Source: Lamellibrachia columna (Eukaryota > Annelida > Polychaeta > Sabellida > Siboglinidae). Taken from it: a stretch of 64,000 nt of DNA. The notes beneath the pieces were generated by a model that was not told where the DNA came from, did not search any database, and saw only the letters and a list, made by a program, of their open reading frames with translations. Below are positions 1 to 12,800 of the stretch, piece by piece; the first letter of the stretch is position 1; the number at the start of each line of letters is the position of its first letter. Made by a program: the position numbers and the translations under genes. The stretch is from assembly GCA_963662155.1 (NCBI GenBank), contig OY759270.1:56017374-56081373 (forward strand). Reading direction: 5' to 3'.

Positions 1-3000
1 TGTTTGTCCCTAATAATGATAGGAGGGTGATTAATTATCAGTACTCTTTGTTTGTTTGTCCCTAGTAATGATAGGAGGGTGATTAATTATCAGTACTCTT
101 TCTTTGTTTGTCCCTAATAATGATAGGAGGGTGATTAATTATCAGTACTCTTTGTTTGTTTGTCCCTAATAATGATAGGAGGGTGATTAATTATCAGTAC
201 TCTTTCTTTGTTTGTCCCTAGTAATGATAGAAGGGTGATTAATTATCAGTACTCTTTCTTTGTTTGTCCCTAGTAATGATAGGAGGGTGATTAATTATCA
301 GTACTCTTTCTTTGTTTGTCCCTAGTAATGGTAGGAGGGTGATTAATTATCAGTACTCTTTCTTTGTTTGTCCCTAGTAATGATAGGAGGGTGATTAATT
401 ATCAGTACTCTTTCTTTGTTTGTCCCTAATAATGATAGGAGAGTGATTAATTATCAGTACTCTTTCTTTGTTTGTCCCTAGTAATGATAGGAGGGTGATT
501 AATTATCAGTACTCTTTGTTTGTTTGTCCCTAGTAATGATAGGAGAGTGATTAATTATCAGTACTCTTTCTTTGTTTGTCCCTAATAATGATAGGAGGGT
601 GATTAATTATCAGTACTCTTTCTTTGTTTGTCCCTAGTAATGATAGGAGGGTGATTAATTATCAGTACTCTTTCTTTGTTTGTCCCTAGTAATGATAGGA
701 TGGTGATTAATTATCAGTACTCTTTGTTTGTTTGTCCCTAGTAATGATAGGAGGGTGATTAATTATCAGTACTCTTTCTTTGTTTGTCCCTAGTAATGAT
801 AGGAGGGTGATTAATTATCAGTACTCTTTCTTTGTTTGTCCCTAGTAATGAACGGAGGGTGATTAATTATCAGTACTCTTTCTTTGTTTATCCCTAGTAA
901 TGATAGGAGGGTGATTAATTATCAGTACTCTTTCTTTGTTTGTCCCTAATAATGATAGGAGGGTGATTAATTATCAGTACTCTTTCTTTGTTTGTCCCTA
1001 GTAATGATAGGAGGGTGATTAATTATCAGTACTCTTTGTTTGTTTGTCCCTAGTAATGATAGGAGGGTGATTAATTATCAGTACTCTTTCTTTGTTTGTC
1101 CCTAGTAATGATAGGAGGGTGATTAATTATCAGTACTCTTTCTTTGTTTGTCCCTAGTAATGATAGGAGGGTGATTAATTATCAGTACTCTTTCTTTCTT
1201 TGTCCCTAATAATGATAGGAGGGTGATTAATTATCAGTACTCTTTCTTTGTTTGTCCCTAATAATGATAGGAGGGTGATTAATTATCAGTACTCTTTGTT
1301 TGTTTGTCCCTAGTAATGATAGGAGGGTGATTAATTATCAGTACTCTTTCTTTGTTTGTCCCTAATAATGATAGGAGGGTGATTAATTATCAGTACTCTT
1401 TCTTTGTTTGTCCCTAGTAATGATAGGAGGGTGATTAATTATCAGTACTCTTTCTTTGTTTGTCCCTAGTAATGATAGAAGGGTGATTAATTATCAGTAC
1501 TCTTTCTTTGTTTGTCCCTAGTAATGATAGAAGGGTGATTAATTATCAGTACTCTTTCTTTGTTTGTCCCTAGTAATGATAGGAGGGTGATTAATTATCA
1601 GTACTCTTTCTTTGTTTGTCCCTAATAATGATAGGAGAGTGATTAATTATCAGTACTCTTTCTTTGTTTGTCCCTAGTAATGATAGAAGGGTGATTAATT
1701 ATCAGTACTCTTTCTTTGTTTGTCCCTAGTAATGATAGAAGGGTGATTAATTATCAGTACTCTTTCTTTGTTTGTCCCTAGTAATGATAGGAGGGTGATT
1801 AATTATCAGTACTCTTTGTTTGTTTGTCCCTAATAATGATAGGAGGGTGATTAATTATCAGTACTCTTTCTTTGTTTGTCCCTAGTAATGATAGAAGGGT
1901 GATTAATTATCAGTACTCTTTCTTTGTTTGTCCCTAGTAATGATAGAAGGGTGATTAATTATCAGTACTCTTTCTTTGTTTGTCCCTAGTAATGATAGAA
2001 GGGTGATTAATTATCAGTACTCTTTCTTTATTTGTCCCTAATAATGATAGGAGGGTGATTAATTATCAGTACTCTTTCTTTGTTTGTCCCTAGTAATGAT
2101 AGAAGGGTGATTAATTATCAGTACTCTTTCTTTGTTTGTCCCTAGTAATGATAGGAGGGTGATTAATTATCAGTACTCTTTCTTTGTTTGTCCCTAGTAA
2201 TGATAGAAGGGTGATTAATTATCAGTACTCTTTCTTTGTTTGTCCCTAGTAATGATAGGAGGGTGATTAATTATCAGTACTCTTTCTTTGTTTGTCCCTA
2301 GTAATGATAGAAGGGTGATTAATTATCAGTACTCTTTCTTTGTTTGTCCCTAGTAATGATAGAAGGGTGATTAATTATCAGTACTCTTTCTTTGTTTGTC
2401 CCTAGTAATGATAGAAGGGTGATTAATTATCAGTACTCTTTCTTTGTTTGTCCCTAATAATGATAGGAGGGTGATTAATTATCAGTACTCTTTCTTTGTT
2501 TGTCCCTAGTAATGATAGGAGGGTGATTAATTATCAGTACTCTTTCTTTGTTTGTCCCTAATAATGATAGGAGGGTGATTAATTATCAGTACTCTTTCTT
2601 TGTTTGTCCCTAGTAATGATAGGAGGGTGATTAATTATCAGTACTCTTTCTTTGTTTGTCCCTAGTAATGATAGAAGGGTGATTAATTATCAGTACTCTT
2701 TCTTTGTTTGTCCCTAGTAATGATAGGAGGGTGATTAATTATCAGTACTCTTTCTTTGTTTGTCCCTAATAATGATAGGAGAGTGATTAATTATCAGTAC
2801 TCTTTCTTTGTTTGTCCCTAATAATGATAGGAGGGTGATTAATTATCAGTACTCTTTCTTTGTTTGTCCCTAATAATGATAGGAGGGTGATTAATTATCA
2901 GTACTCTTTCTTTGTTTGTCCCTAGTAATGATAGGAGGGTGATTAATTATCAGTACTCTTTCTTTGTTTGTCCCTAGTAATGATAGGAGGGTGATTAATT

Positions 3001-3680
3001 ATCAGTACTCTTTCTTTGTTTGTCCCTAGTAATGATAGGAGGGTGATTAATTATCAGTACTCTTTCTTTGTTTGTCCCTAATAATGATAGGAGAGTGATT
3101 AATTATCAGTACTCTTTCTTTGTTTGTCCCTAATAATGATAGGAGGGTGATTAATTATCAGTACTCTTTCTTTGTTTGTCCCTAATAATGATAGGAGGGT
3201 GATTAATTATCAGTACTCTTTCTTTGTTTGTCCCTAGTAATGATAGGAGGGTGATTAATTATCAGTACTCTTTCTTTGTTTGTCCCTAGTAATGATAGGA
3301 GGGTGATTAATTATCAGTACTCTTTCTTTGTTTGTCCCTAGTAATGATAGGAGGGTGATTAATTATCAGTACTCTTTCTTTGTTTGTCCCTAGTAATGAT
3401 AGGAGGGTGATTAATTATCAGTACTCTTTCTTTGTTTGTCCCTAGTAATGATAGGAGGGTGATTAATTATCAGTACTCTTTCTTTGTTTGTCCCTAGTAA
3501 TGATAGGAGGGTGATTAATTATCAGTACTCTTTCTTTGTTTGTCCCTAGTAATGATAGGAGGGTGATTAATTATCAGTACTCTTTCTTTGTTTGTCCCTA
3601 GTAATGATAGGAGGGTGATTAATTATCAGTACTCTTTCTTTGTTTGTCCCTAATAATGATAGAAGGGTGATTAATGATTA
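1..3680. repeat. 52-bp minisatellite array (about 71 units)
   Basis: Units of 52 bp run from the first base, so the array continues upstream of the window. The period was measured from the recurring cagtactctt at 39, 91 and so on. Units differ by a few recurrent substitutions (tagtaatg or taataatg, ggaggg or gaaggg). Each unit contains a pyrimidine-rich run ending tttgtccctag, which resembles a 3' splice site; the ctaa variants lose the AG. The array decays at about 3665-3680, some 45 bp before the authentic acceptor of the first visible NELL exon. It is intronic and non-coding. Confidence 0.97.
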
Positions 3681-3725
3681 ATGACTTTGTCTGTCCCTAA
3701 TTGACAGTGGGGTTTTGTGTTGCAG

Positions 3726-3863
3726 ACAGGAATGAGTGTCCAGTGAAGGGTGGTCTCTATGGCCACCACTGCAACAGAAACACTGTCTGTGTGAACACCC
3801 TGGGCTCCTACACATGTGACTGTCTGCCAGGCTTTGTGAGGGAGGACGCCTACAACTGCATGG
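3726..3863 (+). CDS. NELL exon: calcium-binding EGF domain
   Basis: This exon has 138 bp, begins after ttgtgttgcag and ends before gtacga, and is phase 1 at both ends. It encodes 46 residues with six cysteines at 5, 16, 22, 31, 33 and 45. It opens with DRNEC, the DxNEC calcium-binding start, and has CVNTLGSYTC, which fits the Asn/Asp-hydroxylation consensus Cx[DN]xxxx[FY]xC. The HHC-x5-CVNT-GSY spacing closely resembles the first NELL cbEGF repeat. An exact domain-per-exon phase 1-1 module is typical of EGF proteins. The exon sits directly after the 52-bp array. Confidence 0.93.
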
Positions 3864-6800
3864 GTACGATCAATGTCTTTATTCTGATGACACTAGTTCT
3901 AGACAGCTGACATGTGGAAGTTACACCTGAGCCATCTCCTTTAATCCATCCCTCCTTCGATATCTTCCTTCCCTCTCTTCCCTCCCTCCCTCTCTTCCCT
4001 CCCTCCCTCTCTTCCCTCCCTCTCCCATTGATCTGTGTCAGCTTGTCTAATGATCTCAATCAATGTGTGATCTGTATCAGTTTGTAGAATGATCTGTGTC
4101 CTCTTGTAGAATGGTATGTGTCAGTGACTGATCTGTATCAGCTTATCTAATGATCTCAGTCAATGTGTGATCTGTATAGAATGATTCTTAGTCACTGTGT
4201 GATCTATCTTTAGAATAATCTGTGTCACTATATGATCTCTGTTGTCTTCAGACAAGGACGAGTGTGACAGTGAAAAGCAGCAATGTGATAAGAACGCAGC
4301 ATGCATCAACACGCACGGCTCCTACAAGTGTCGCTGTCAGACGGGTTACCAAGGCAATGGACTCACATGCCAACGTACGTACACGCTGCAGGATGGACCT
4401 AGCATTATCTAGCCAGTCACCTCTATGAAACAGTCACAGGGACAGAAACACACAGGGACAGATACAGATACCGGGACAGATACAGACACAGGGACAGAAA
4501 CAGACACAGGGACAGAAACAGACACAGGGACAGATACAGACACAGGGACAGAAACAGACACAGGGACAGAAACAGACACAGGGACAGATACAGACACAGG
4601 GACAGAGACAGACACATGGACAGAAACAGACACTGGGACAGAAACAGACACAGGGACAGAAACAGACACATGGACAGATACAGACACAGGGACAGAAACA
4701 GACACAGGGACAGAAACAGACACAGGGACAGATACAGACACAGGGACAGAGACAGACACATGGACAGAAACAGACACTGGGACAGAAACAGACACAGGGA
4801 CAGAAACAGACACATGGACAGATACAGACACAGGGACAGAAACAGACACAGGGACAGAAACAGACACAGGGACAGATACAGACACAGGGACAGAGACAGA
4901 CACATGGACAGAAACAGACACTGGGACAGAAACAGACACAGGGACAGAAACAGACACATGGACAGAAACAGACACTGGGACAGAAACAGACACAGGGACA
5001 GAAACAGACACAGGGACAGAAACAGACACATGGACAGAAACAGACACTGGGACAGAAACAGACACCGGGACAGAAACAGATACATGGACAGAAACAGACA
5101 CAGGGACAGAAACAGTCACAGGGACAGAAACAGACACAGGGACAGAAACAGACACAGGGACAGATACAGACACAGGGACAGAAACAGACACAGGGACAGA
5201 AACAGTCACAGGGACAGAAACAGACACCGGGACAGAGACAGACACAGGGACAGAAACAGACACAGGGACAGAAACACACAGGGACAGATACAGATACCGG
5301 GACAGATACAGACACAGGGACAGAAACAGACACTGGGACAGAAACAGACACAGGGACAGAAACAGATACCAGGACAGAAACAGACACAGGGACAGAAACA
5401 GACACAGGGACAGAAACAGTCACAGGGACAGATACAGATACCGGGACAGAAACAGACACAGGGACAGAAACAGACACAGGGACAGAAACAGACACAGGGA
5501 CAGAAACAGATACCAGGACAGAAACAGACACAGGGACAGAAACAGACACAGGGACAGAAACACACAGGGACAGATACAGATACCGGGACAGAAACAGACA
5601 CAGGGACAGAAACAGACACTGGGACAGAAACAGACACAGGGACAGAAACAGATACCAGGACAGAAACAGACACAGGGACAGAAACAGACACAGGGACAGA
5701 AACAGTCACAGGGACAGATACAGATACCGGGACAGAAACAGACACAGGGACAGAAACAGACACAGGGACAGAAACAGACACAGGGACAGAAACAGACACC
5801 GGGACAGAAACAGACACATGGACAGAAACACACAGGGACAGATACAGACACAGGGACAGATACAGACACATGGACAGAAACAGACACAGGGACAGAAACA
5901 GTCACAGGGACAGATACAGATACCGGGACAGAAACTGACACAGGGACAGAAACAGACACAGGGACAGAAACAGACACAGGGACAGAAACAGATACCAGGA
6001 CAGAAACAGACACAGGGACAGAAACAGACACAGGGACAGAAACAGACACAGGGACAGAAACAGACACTGGAACAGAAACAGACACCGGGACAGAAACAGA
6101 CACAGGGACAGAAACACACAGGGACAGATACAGACACCGGGACAGATACAGACACCGGGACAGAGACAGACACAGGGACAGAAACAGACACAGGGACAGA
6201 AACACACACAGGGACAGATACAGACACAGGGACAGAAACAGACACAGGGACAGAAACAGACACCGGGACAGAGACAGACACAGGGACAGATACAGACACA
6301 GGGACAGAAACAGACACTGGGACAGAAACAGACACAGGAATGGAAACAGACACCGGGACAGAGACAGATACCGGGACAGAGACAGATGCTAGGATAGAAA
6401 CAGACACCAGGACAGAAAGCTTGCCCAAATTAAGCTTAGTTTCAGGGACAAAAAAGCTGTATTACTGAAAGTGGCAAGTCACTTTGACTAATGTTTGTGT
6501 CTATCTGTGCAGCCGCATGCCGGCCGGGATGTCAGCATGGAGGAGAATGTGTTCGTCCAGACACGTGTGCGTGCAGGCATGGCTACACAGGCACCCTCTG
6601 TCAGACAGGTAATGTACACAGTGTGTGCCTTGTGTGTGATGGAGTCAGCTTACACTAGCTACACAGGCGCCCTCTGTCAGACAGGTAATGTACACAGTGT
6701 ATGCCTTGTGTGTGACTGTGTGATGGAGTCAGCTTACACTAGCTACACAGGCGCCCTCTGTCAGACAGGTAATGTACACAGTGTGTGCCTTGTGTGTGAT

Positions 6801-9800
6801 GGAGTCAGCTTACACTAGCTACACAGGCGCCCTCTGTCAGACAGGTAATGTACACAGTGTGTGCCTTGTGTGTGATGGAGTCAGCTTACACTAGCTACAC
6901 AGGCGCCCTCTGTCAGACAGGTAATGTACACAGTGTGTGCCTTGTGTGTGACTGTGTGATGGAGTCAGCTTACACTAGCTACACAGGCGCCCTCTGTCAG
7001 ACAGGTAATGTACACAGTGTGTGCCTTGTGTGTGACTGTGTGATGGAGTCAGCTTACACTAGCTACACAGGCGCCCTCTGTCAGACAGGTAATGTACACA
7101 GTGTATGCCTTGTGTGTGACTGTGTGATGGAGTCAGCTTACACTAGCTACACAGGCGCCCTCTGTCAGACAGGTAATGTACACAGTGTGTGCCTTGTGTG
7201 TGACTGTGTGATGGAGTCAGCTTACACTAGCTACACAGGTGCCCTCTGTCAGACAGGTAATGTACACAGTGTGTGCCTTGTGTGTGATGGAGTCAGCTTA
7301 CACTAGCTACACAGGCGCCCTCTGTCAGACAGGTAATGTACACAGTGTGTGCCTTGTGTGTGATGGAGTCAGCTTACACTAGCTACACAGGCGCCCTCTG
7401 TCAGACAGGTAATGTACACAGTGTATGCCTTGTGTGTGATGGAGTCAGCTTACACTAGCTACACAGGCGCCCTCTGTCAGACAGGTAATGTACACAGTGT
7501 GTGCCTTGTGTGTGATGGAGTCAGCTTACACTAGCTACACAGGCGCCCTCTGTCAGACAGGTAATGTACACAGTGTGTGCCTTGTGTGTGATGGAGTCAG
7601 CTTACACTAGCTACACAGGCGCCCTCTGTCAGACAGGTAATGTACACAGTGTGTGCCTTGTGTGTGATGGAGTCAGCTTACACTAGCTACACAGGCGCCC
7701 TCTGTCAGACAGGTAATGTACACAGTGTATGCCTTGTGTGTGACTGTGTGATGGAGTCAGCTTACACTAGCTACACAGGCGCCCTCTGTCAGACAGGTAA
7801 TATACACAGTGTATGCCTTGTGTGTGATGGAGTCAGCTTACACTAGCTACACAGGCGCCCTCTGTCAGACAGGTAATGTACACAGTGTATGCCTTGTGTG
7901 TGACTGTGTGATGGAGCCAGCTTACACTAGCTACACAGGCGCCCTCTGTCAGACAGGTAATGTACACAGTGTATGCCTTGTGTGTGACTGTGTGATGGAG
8001 CCAGCTTACACTAGCTACACAGGCGCCCTCTGTCAGACAGGTAATGTACACAGTGTATGCCTTGTGTGTGACTGTGTGATGGAGTCAGCTTACACTAGCT
8101 ACACAGGCGCCCTCTGTCAGACAGGTAATGTACACAGTGTGTGCCTTGTGTGTGACTGTGTGATGGAGTCAGCTTACACTAGTTACACAGGCGCCCTCTG
8201 TCAGACAGGTAATGTACACAGTGTGTGCCTTGTGTGTGACTGTGTGATGGAGCCAGCTTACACTAGCTACACAGGCGCCCTCTGTCAGACAGGTAATGTA
8301 CACAGTGTGTGCCTTGTGTGTGACTGTGTGATGGAGCCAGCTTACACTAGCTACACAGGCGCCCTCTGTCAGACAGGTAATGTACACAGTGTGTGCCTTG
8401 TGTGTGACTGTGTGATGGAGTCAGCTTACACTAGCTATACAGGCGCCCTCTGTCAGACAGGTAATGTACACAGTGTGTGCCTTGTGTGTGACTGTGTGAT
8501 GGAGTCAGCTTACATTAGCTACACAGGCGCCCTCTGTCAGACAGGTAATGTACACAGTGTATGCCTTGTGTGTGACTGTGTGATGGAGCCAGCTTACACT
8601 AGCTACACAGGCGCCCTCTGTCAGACAGGTAATGTACACAGTGTATGCCTTGTGTGTGACTGTGTGATGGAGCCAGCTTACACTAGCTACACAGGCGCCC
8701 TCTGTCAGACAGGTAATGTACACAGTGTGTGCCTTGTGTGTGACTGTGTGATGGAGTCAGCTTACACTAGCTACACAGGCGCCCTCTGTCAGACAGGTAA
8801 TGTACACAGTGTGTGCCTTGTGTGTGACTGTGTGATGGAGCCAGCTTACACTAGCTACACAGGCGCCCTCTGTCAGACAGGTAATGTACACAGTGTGTGC
8901 CTTGTGTGTGACTGTGTGATGGAGTCAGCTTACACTAGCTACACAGGCGCCCTCTGTCAGACAGGTAATGTACACAGTGTGTGCCTTGTGTGTGACTGTG
9001 TGATGGAGTCAGCTTACACTAGCTACACAGGCGCCCTCTGTCAGACAGGTAATGTACACAGTGTGTGCCTTGTGTGTGACTGTGTGATGGAGCCAGCTTA
9101 CACTAGCTACACAGGCGCCCTCTGTCAGACAGGTAATGTACACAGTGTGTGCCTTGTGTGTGACTGTGTGATGGAGTCAGCTTACACTAGCTACACAGGC
9201 GCCCTCTGTCAGACAGGTAATGTACACAGTGTATGCCTTGTGTGTGACTGTGTGATGGAGTCAGCTTACACTAGCTACACAGGCGCCCTCTGTCAGACAG
9301 GTAATGTACACAGTGTATGCCTTGTGTGTGACTGTGTGATGGAGTCAGCTTACACTAGCTACACAGGCGCCCTCTGTCAGACAGGTAATGTACACAGTGT
9401 ATGCCTTGTGTGTGACTGTGTGATGGAGTCAGCTTACACTAGCTACACAGGCGCCCTCTGTCAGACAGGTAATGTACACAGTGTGTGCCTTGTGTGTGAC
9501 TGTGTGATGGAGTCAGCTTACACTAGCTACACAGGCGCCCTCTGTCAGACAGGTAATGTACACAGTGTGTGCCTTGTGTGTGACTGTGTGATGGAGCCAG
9601 CTTACACTAGCTACACAGGCGCCCTCTGTCAGACAGGTAATGTACACAGTGTGTGCCTTGTGTGTGACTGTGTGATGGAGCCAGCTTACACTAGCTACAC
9701 AGGCGCCCTCTGTCAGACAGGTAATGTACACAGTGTATGCCTTGTGTGTGACTGTGTGATGGAGTCAGCTTACACTGGCTACACAGGCGCCCTCTGTCAG

Positions 9801-12800
9801 ACAGGTAATGTACACAGTGTATGCCTTGTGTGTGACTGTGTGATGGAGTCAGCTTACACTAGCTACACAGGCGCCCTCTGTCAGACAGGTAATGTACACA
9901 GTGTATGCCTTGTGTGTGACTGTGTGATGGAGTCAGCTTACACTAGCTACACAGGCGCCCTCTGTCAGACAGGTAATGTACACAGTGTATGCCTTGTGTG
10001 TGACTGTGTGATGGAGTCAGCTTACACTAGCTACACAGGCGCCCTCTGTCAGACAGGTAATGTACACAGTGTGTGCCTTGTGTGTGACTGTGTGAAGGAG
10101 TCAGCTTACACTAGCTACACAGGCGCCCTCTGTCAGACAGGTAATGTACACAGTGTGTGCCTTGTGTGTGACTGTGTGATGGAGCCAGCTTACACTAGCT
10201 ACACAGGCGCCCTCTGTCAGACAGGTAATGTACACAGTGTGTGCCTTGTGTGTGACTGTGTGATGGAGCCAGCTTACACTAGCTACACAGGCGCCCTCTG
10301 TCAGACAGGTAATGTACACAGTGTGTGCCTTGTGTGTGACTGTGTGATGGAGCCAGCTTACACTAGCTACACAGGCGCCCTCTGTCAGACAGGTAATGTA
10401 CACAGTGTGTGCCTTGTGTGTGACTGTGTGATGGAGCCAGCTTACACTAGCTACACAGGCGCCCTCTGTCAGACAGGTAATGTACACAGTGTGTGCCTTG
10501 TGTGTGACTGTGTGATGGAGCCAGCTTACACTAGCTACACAGGCGCCCTCTGTCAGACAGGTAATGTACACAGTGTGTGCCTTGTGTGTGACTGTGTGAT
10601 GGAGTCAGCTTACACTAGCTACACAGGCGCCCTCTGTCAGACAGGTAATGTACACAGTGTGTGCCTTGTGTGTGACTGTGTGATGGAGTCAGCTTACACT
10701 AGTTACACAGGCGCCCTCTGTCAGACAGGTAATGTACACAGTGTATGCCTTGTGTGTGACTGTGTGATGGAGTCAGCTTACACTAGCTACACAGGCGCCC
10801 TCTGTCAGACAGGTAATGTACACAGTGTGTGCCTTGTGTGTGACTGTGTGATGGAGCCAGCTTACACTAGCTACACAGGCGCCCTCTGTCAGACAGGTAA
10901 TGTACACAGTGTGTGCCTTGTGTGTGACTGTGTGATGGAGCCAGCTTACACTAGCTACACAGGCGCCCTCTGTCAGACAGGTAATGTACACAGTGTATGC
11001 CTTGTGTGTGACTGTGTGATGGAGCCAGCTTACACTAGCTACACAGGCGCCCTCTGTCAGACAGGTAATGTACACAGTGTATGCCTTGTGTGTGACTGTG
11101 TGATGGAGCCAGCTTACACTAGCTACACAGGCGCCCTCTGTCAGACAGGTAATGTACACAGTGTGTGCCTTGTGTGTGACTGTGTGATGGAGCCAGCTTA
11201 CACTAGCTACACAGGCGCCCTCTGTCAGACAGGTAATGTACACAGTGTGTGCCTTGTGTGTGACTGTGTGATGGAGTCAGCTTACACTAGCTACACAGGC
11301 GCCCTCTGTCAGACAGGTAATGTACACAGTCTGGAGTCTTAAGTAGCAGTCACCCCTCACATCCCTGGAGTCTTAAGTAGCAGTCACCCCTCACATCCCT
11401 GGAGTCTTAAGTAGCAGTCACCCCTCACATCCCTGGAGTCTTAAGTAGCAGTCACCCCTCACATCCCTGGAGTCTTAAGTAGCAGTCACCCCTCACATCC
11501 CTGGAGTCTTAAGTAGCAGTCACCCCTCACATCCCTGGAGTCTTAAGTAGCAGTCACCTGAATTCTTCCAAATGAGTTGAGTTGGTGTTGGAAGGAACAT
11601 GTCTGCCGGAAGCACTTTGAATGGTCACAAGGACTGGATGCCGCGTGATATAAGAACTTACCTTTACCTGTACCATATAGTTCAATAGGACTTTAAGAAG
11701 GCAAGTTTTATAATGCTGGTTGTTGTTATAGATGTAGATGAGTGCGCCGTCAAGTCAGCGTCCTGTCCCGCACACTCCCAGTGTGTCAACATCATCGGCT
11801 CCTATTACTGTCAGTGTCAGACAGGCTTCATCATGAGGAAACGCACCAGGGGCCGTCTAAACCACATGTGTCGAGGTGGGTGGAGATAACTTACACATTA
11901 CACCAGGTGGCGCTTATAGACATGAAACGGCCGAAGATTCTAATGCTTGTCGTTTTCCAGTTTGATGTTACAAAACCATGGATTGGTTGTTTAAAATGCG
12001 CTTACGATATGTGTCAAATTACTGATGTAAATCACAATTCTTTGCCTTGTCACCAAATACACACATGCATACAAACACATGCATGCACGCATGCACGCAC
12101 ACATAAAGGCACGCATGCACAGAACACATGCAGACTATTTCATATCCCCAGGTGTCATGTGTGTATAGCGTCTTAAATCATGAATGCACATGCCAGTAAT
12201 GGGCTTAATGTATATGAATGTTTATAATACTGCACTTAAAGGGAATAACAACAAGGCACTAGCTAAAATGCTTTTTCGGTGTGTACACAAAGTTTAATAT
12301 TGTATGTACTACATGCCAAAATAAAAAAATTTGGAAAAATTTATTTATATTTATTATTTATTTATTAGATGTTTAATGCGTCTAACTCGCATAGCGCACA
12401 TAAAATTCGAAGTTAATGAGATGAGTGATCATTTGGTTTTGTGACGTCAATGATGATATGGGTTTACATGCAGTGCTTCAGTATAGTTTCACTCGCGTTA
12501 CTATAGCAAGTGATGGTGGTGTCAATTTTCCAGAATAATTTTACAAGATTTAGCAAGATTGCCATCCAAGGCAAAGGCCCAGATGGCAAGTGGACAAGGA
12601 AGCCATTGGCTTATCGAGAGTCCAACATTTTTAATCTATGTTTAATCTGCCCTCCTGAAATATGTGTCAACCTTGTTTTTAAAAATATTCATGCTGCTAG
12701 CAGTTACACAATCTGTAGATAATTTGTTCCATTCATTGATTCATTGTCCTCTGTGAGAACGAGTACTTCCTGATATCCAATCTACACTGATCCTTTAATA

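Noticed and set aside
1..3680. CRISPR-like array
   Set aside because: Units are contiguous with no unique spacers, and the context is a eukaryotic intron.
4409..6428. Long frames rich in TETDTG, DRNRHRD, VSVPVS or CFCPCV
   Set aside because: All are readings of one 18-bp repeat in different frames and strands. The array is inside a NELL intron and has no coding context.
7809..11342. 1177-codon frame with a 28-residue cysteine-containing repeat
   Set aside because: It arises from the 84-bp units. The authentic exon frame ends at TAG in the first unit, and the NELL exons join cleanly across the array in phase.
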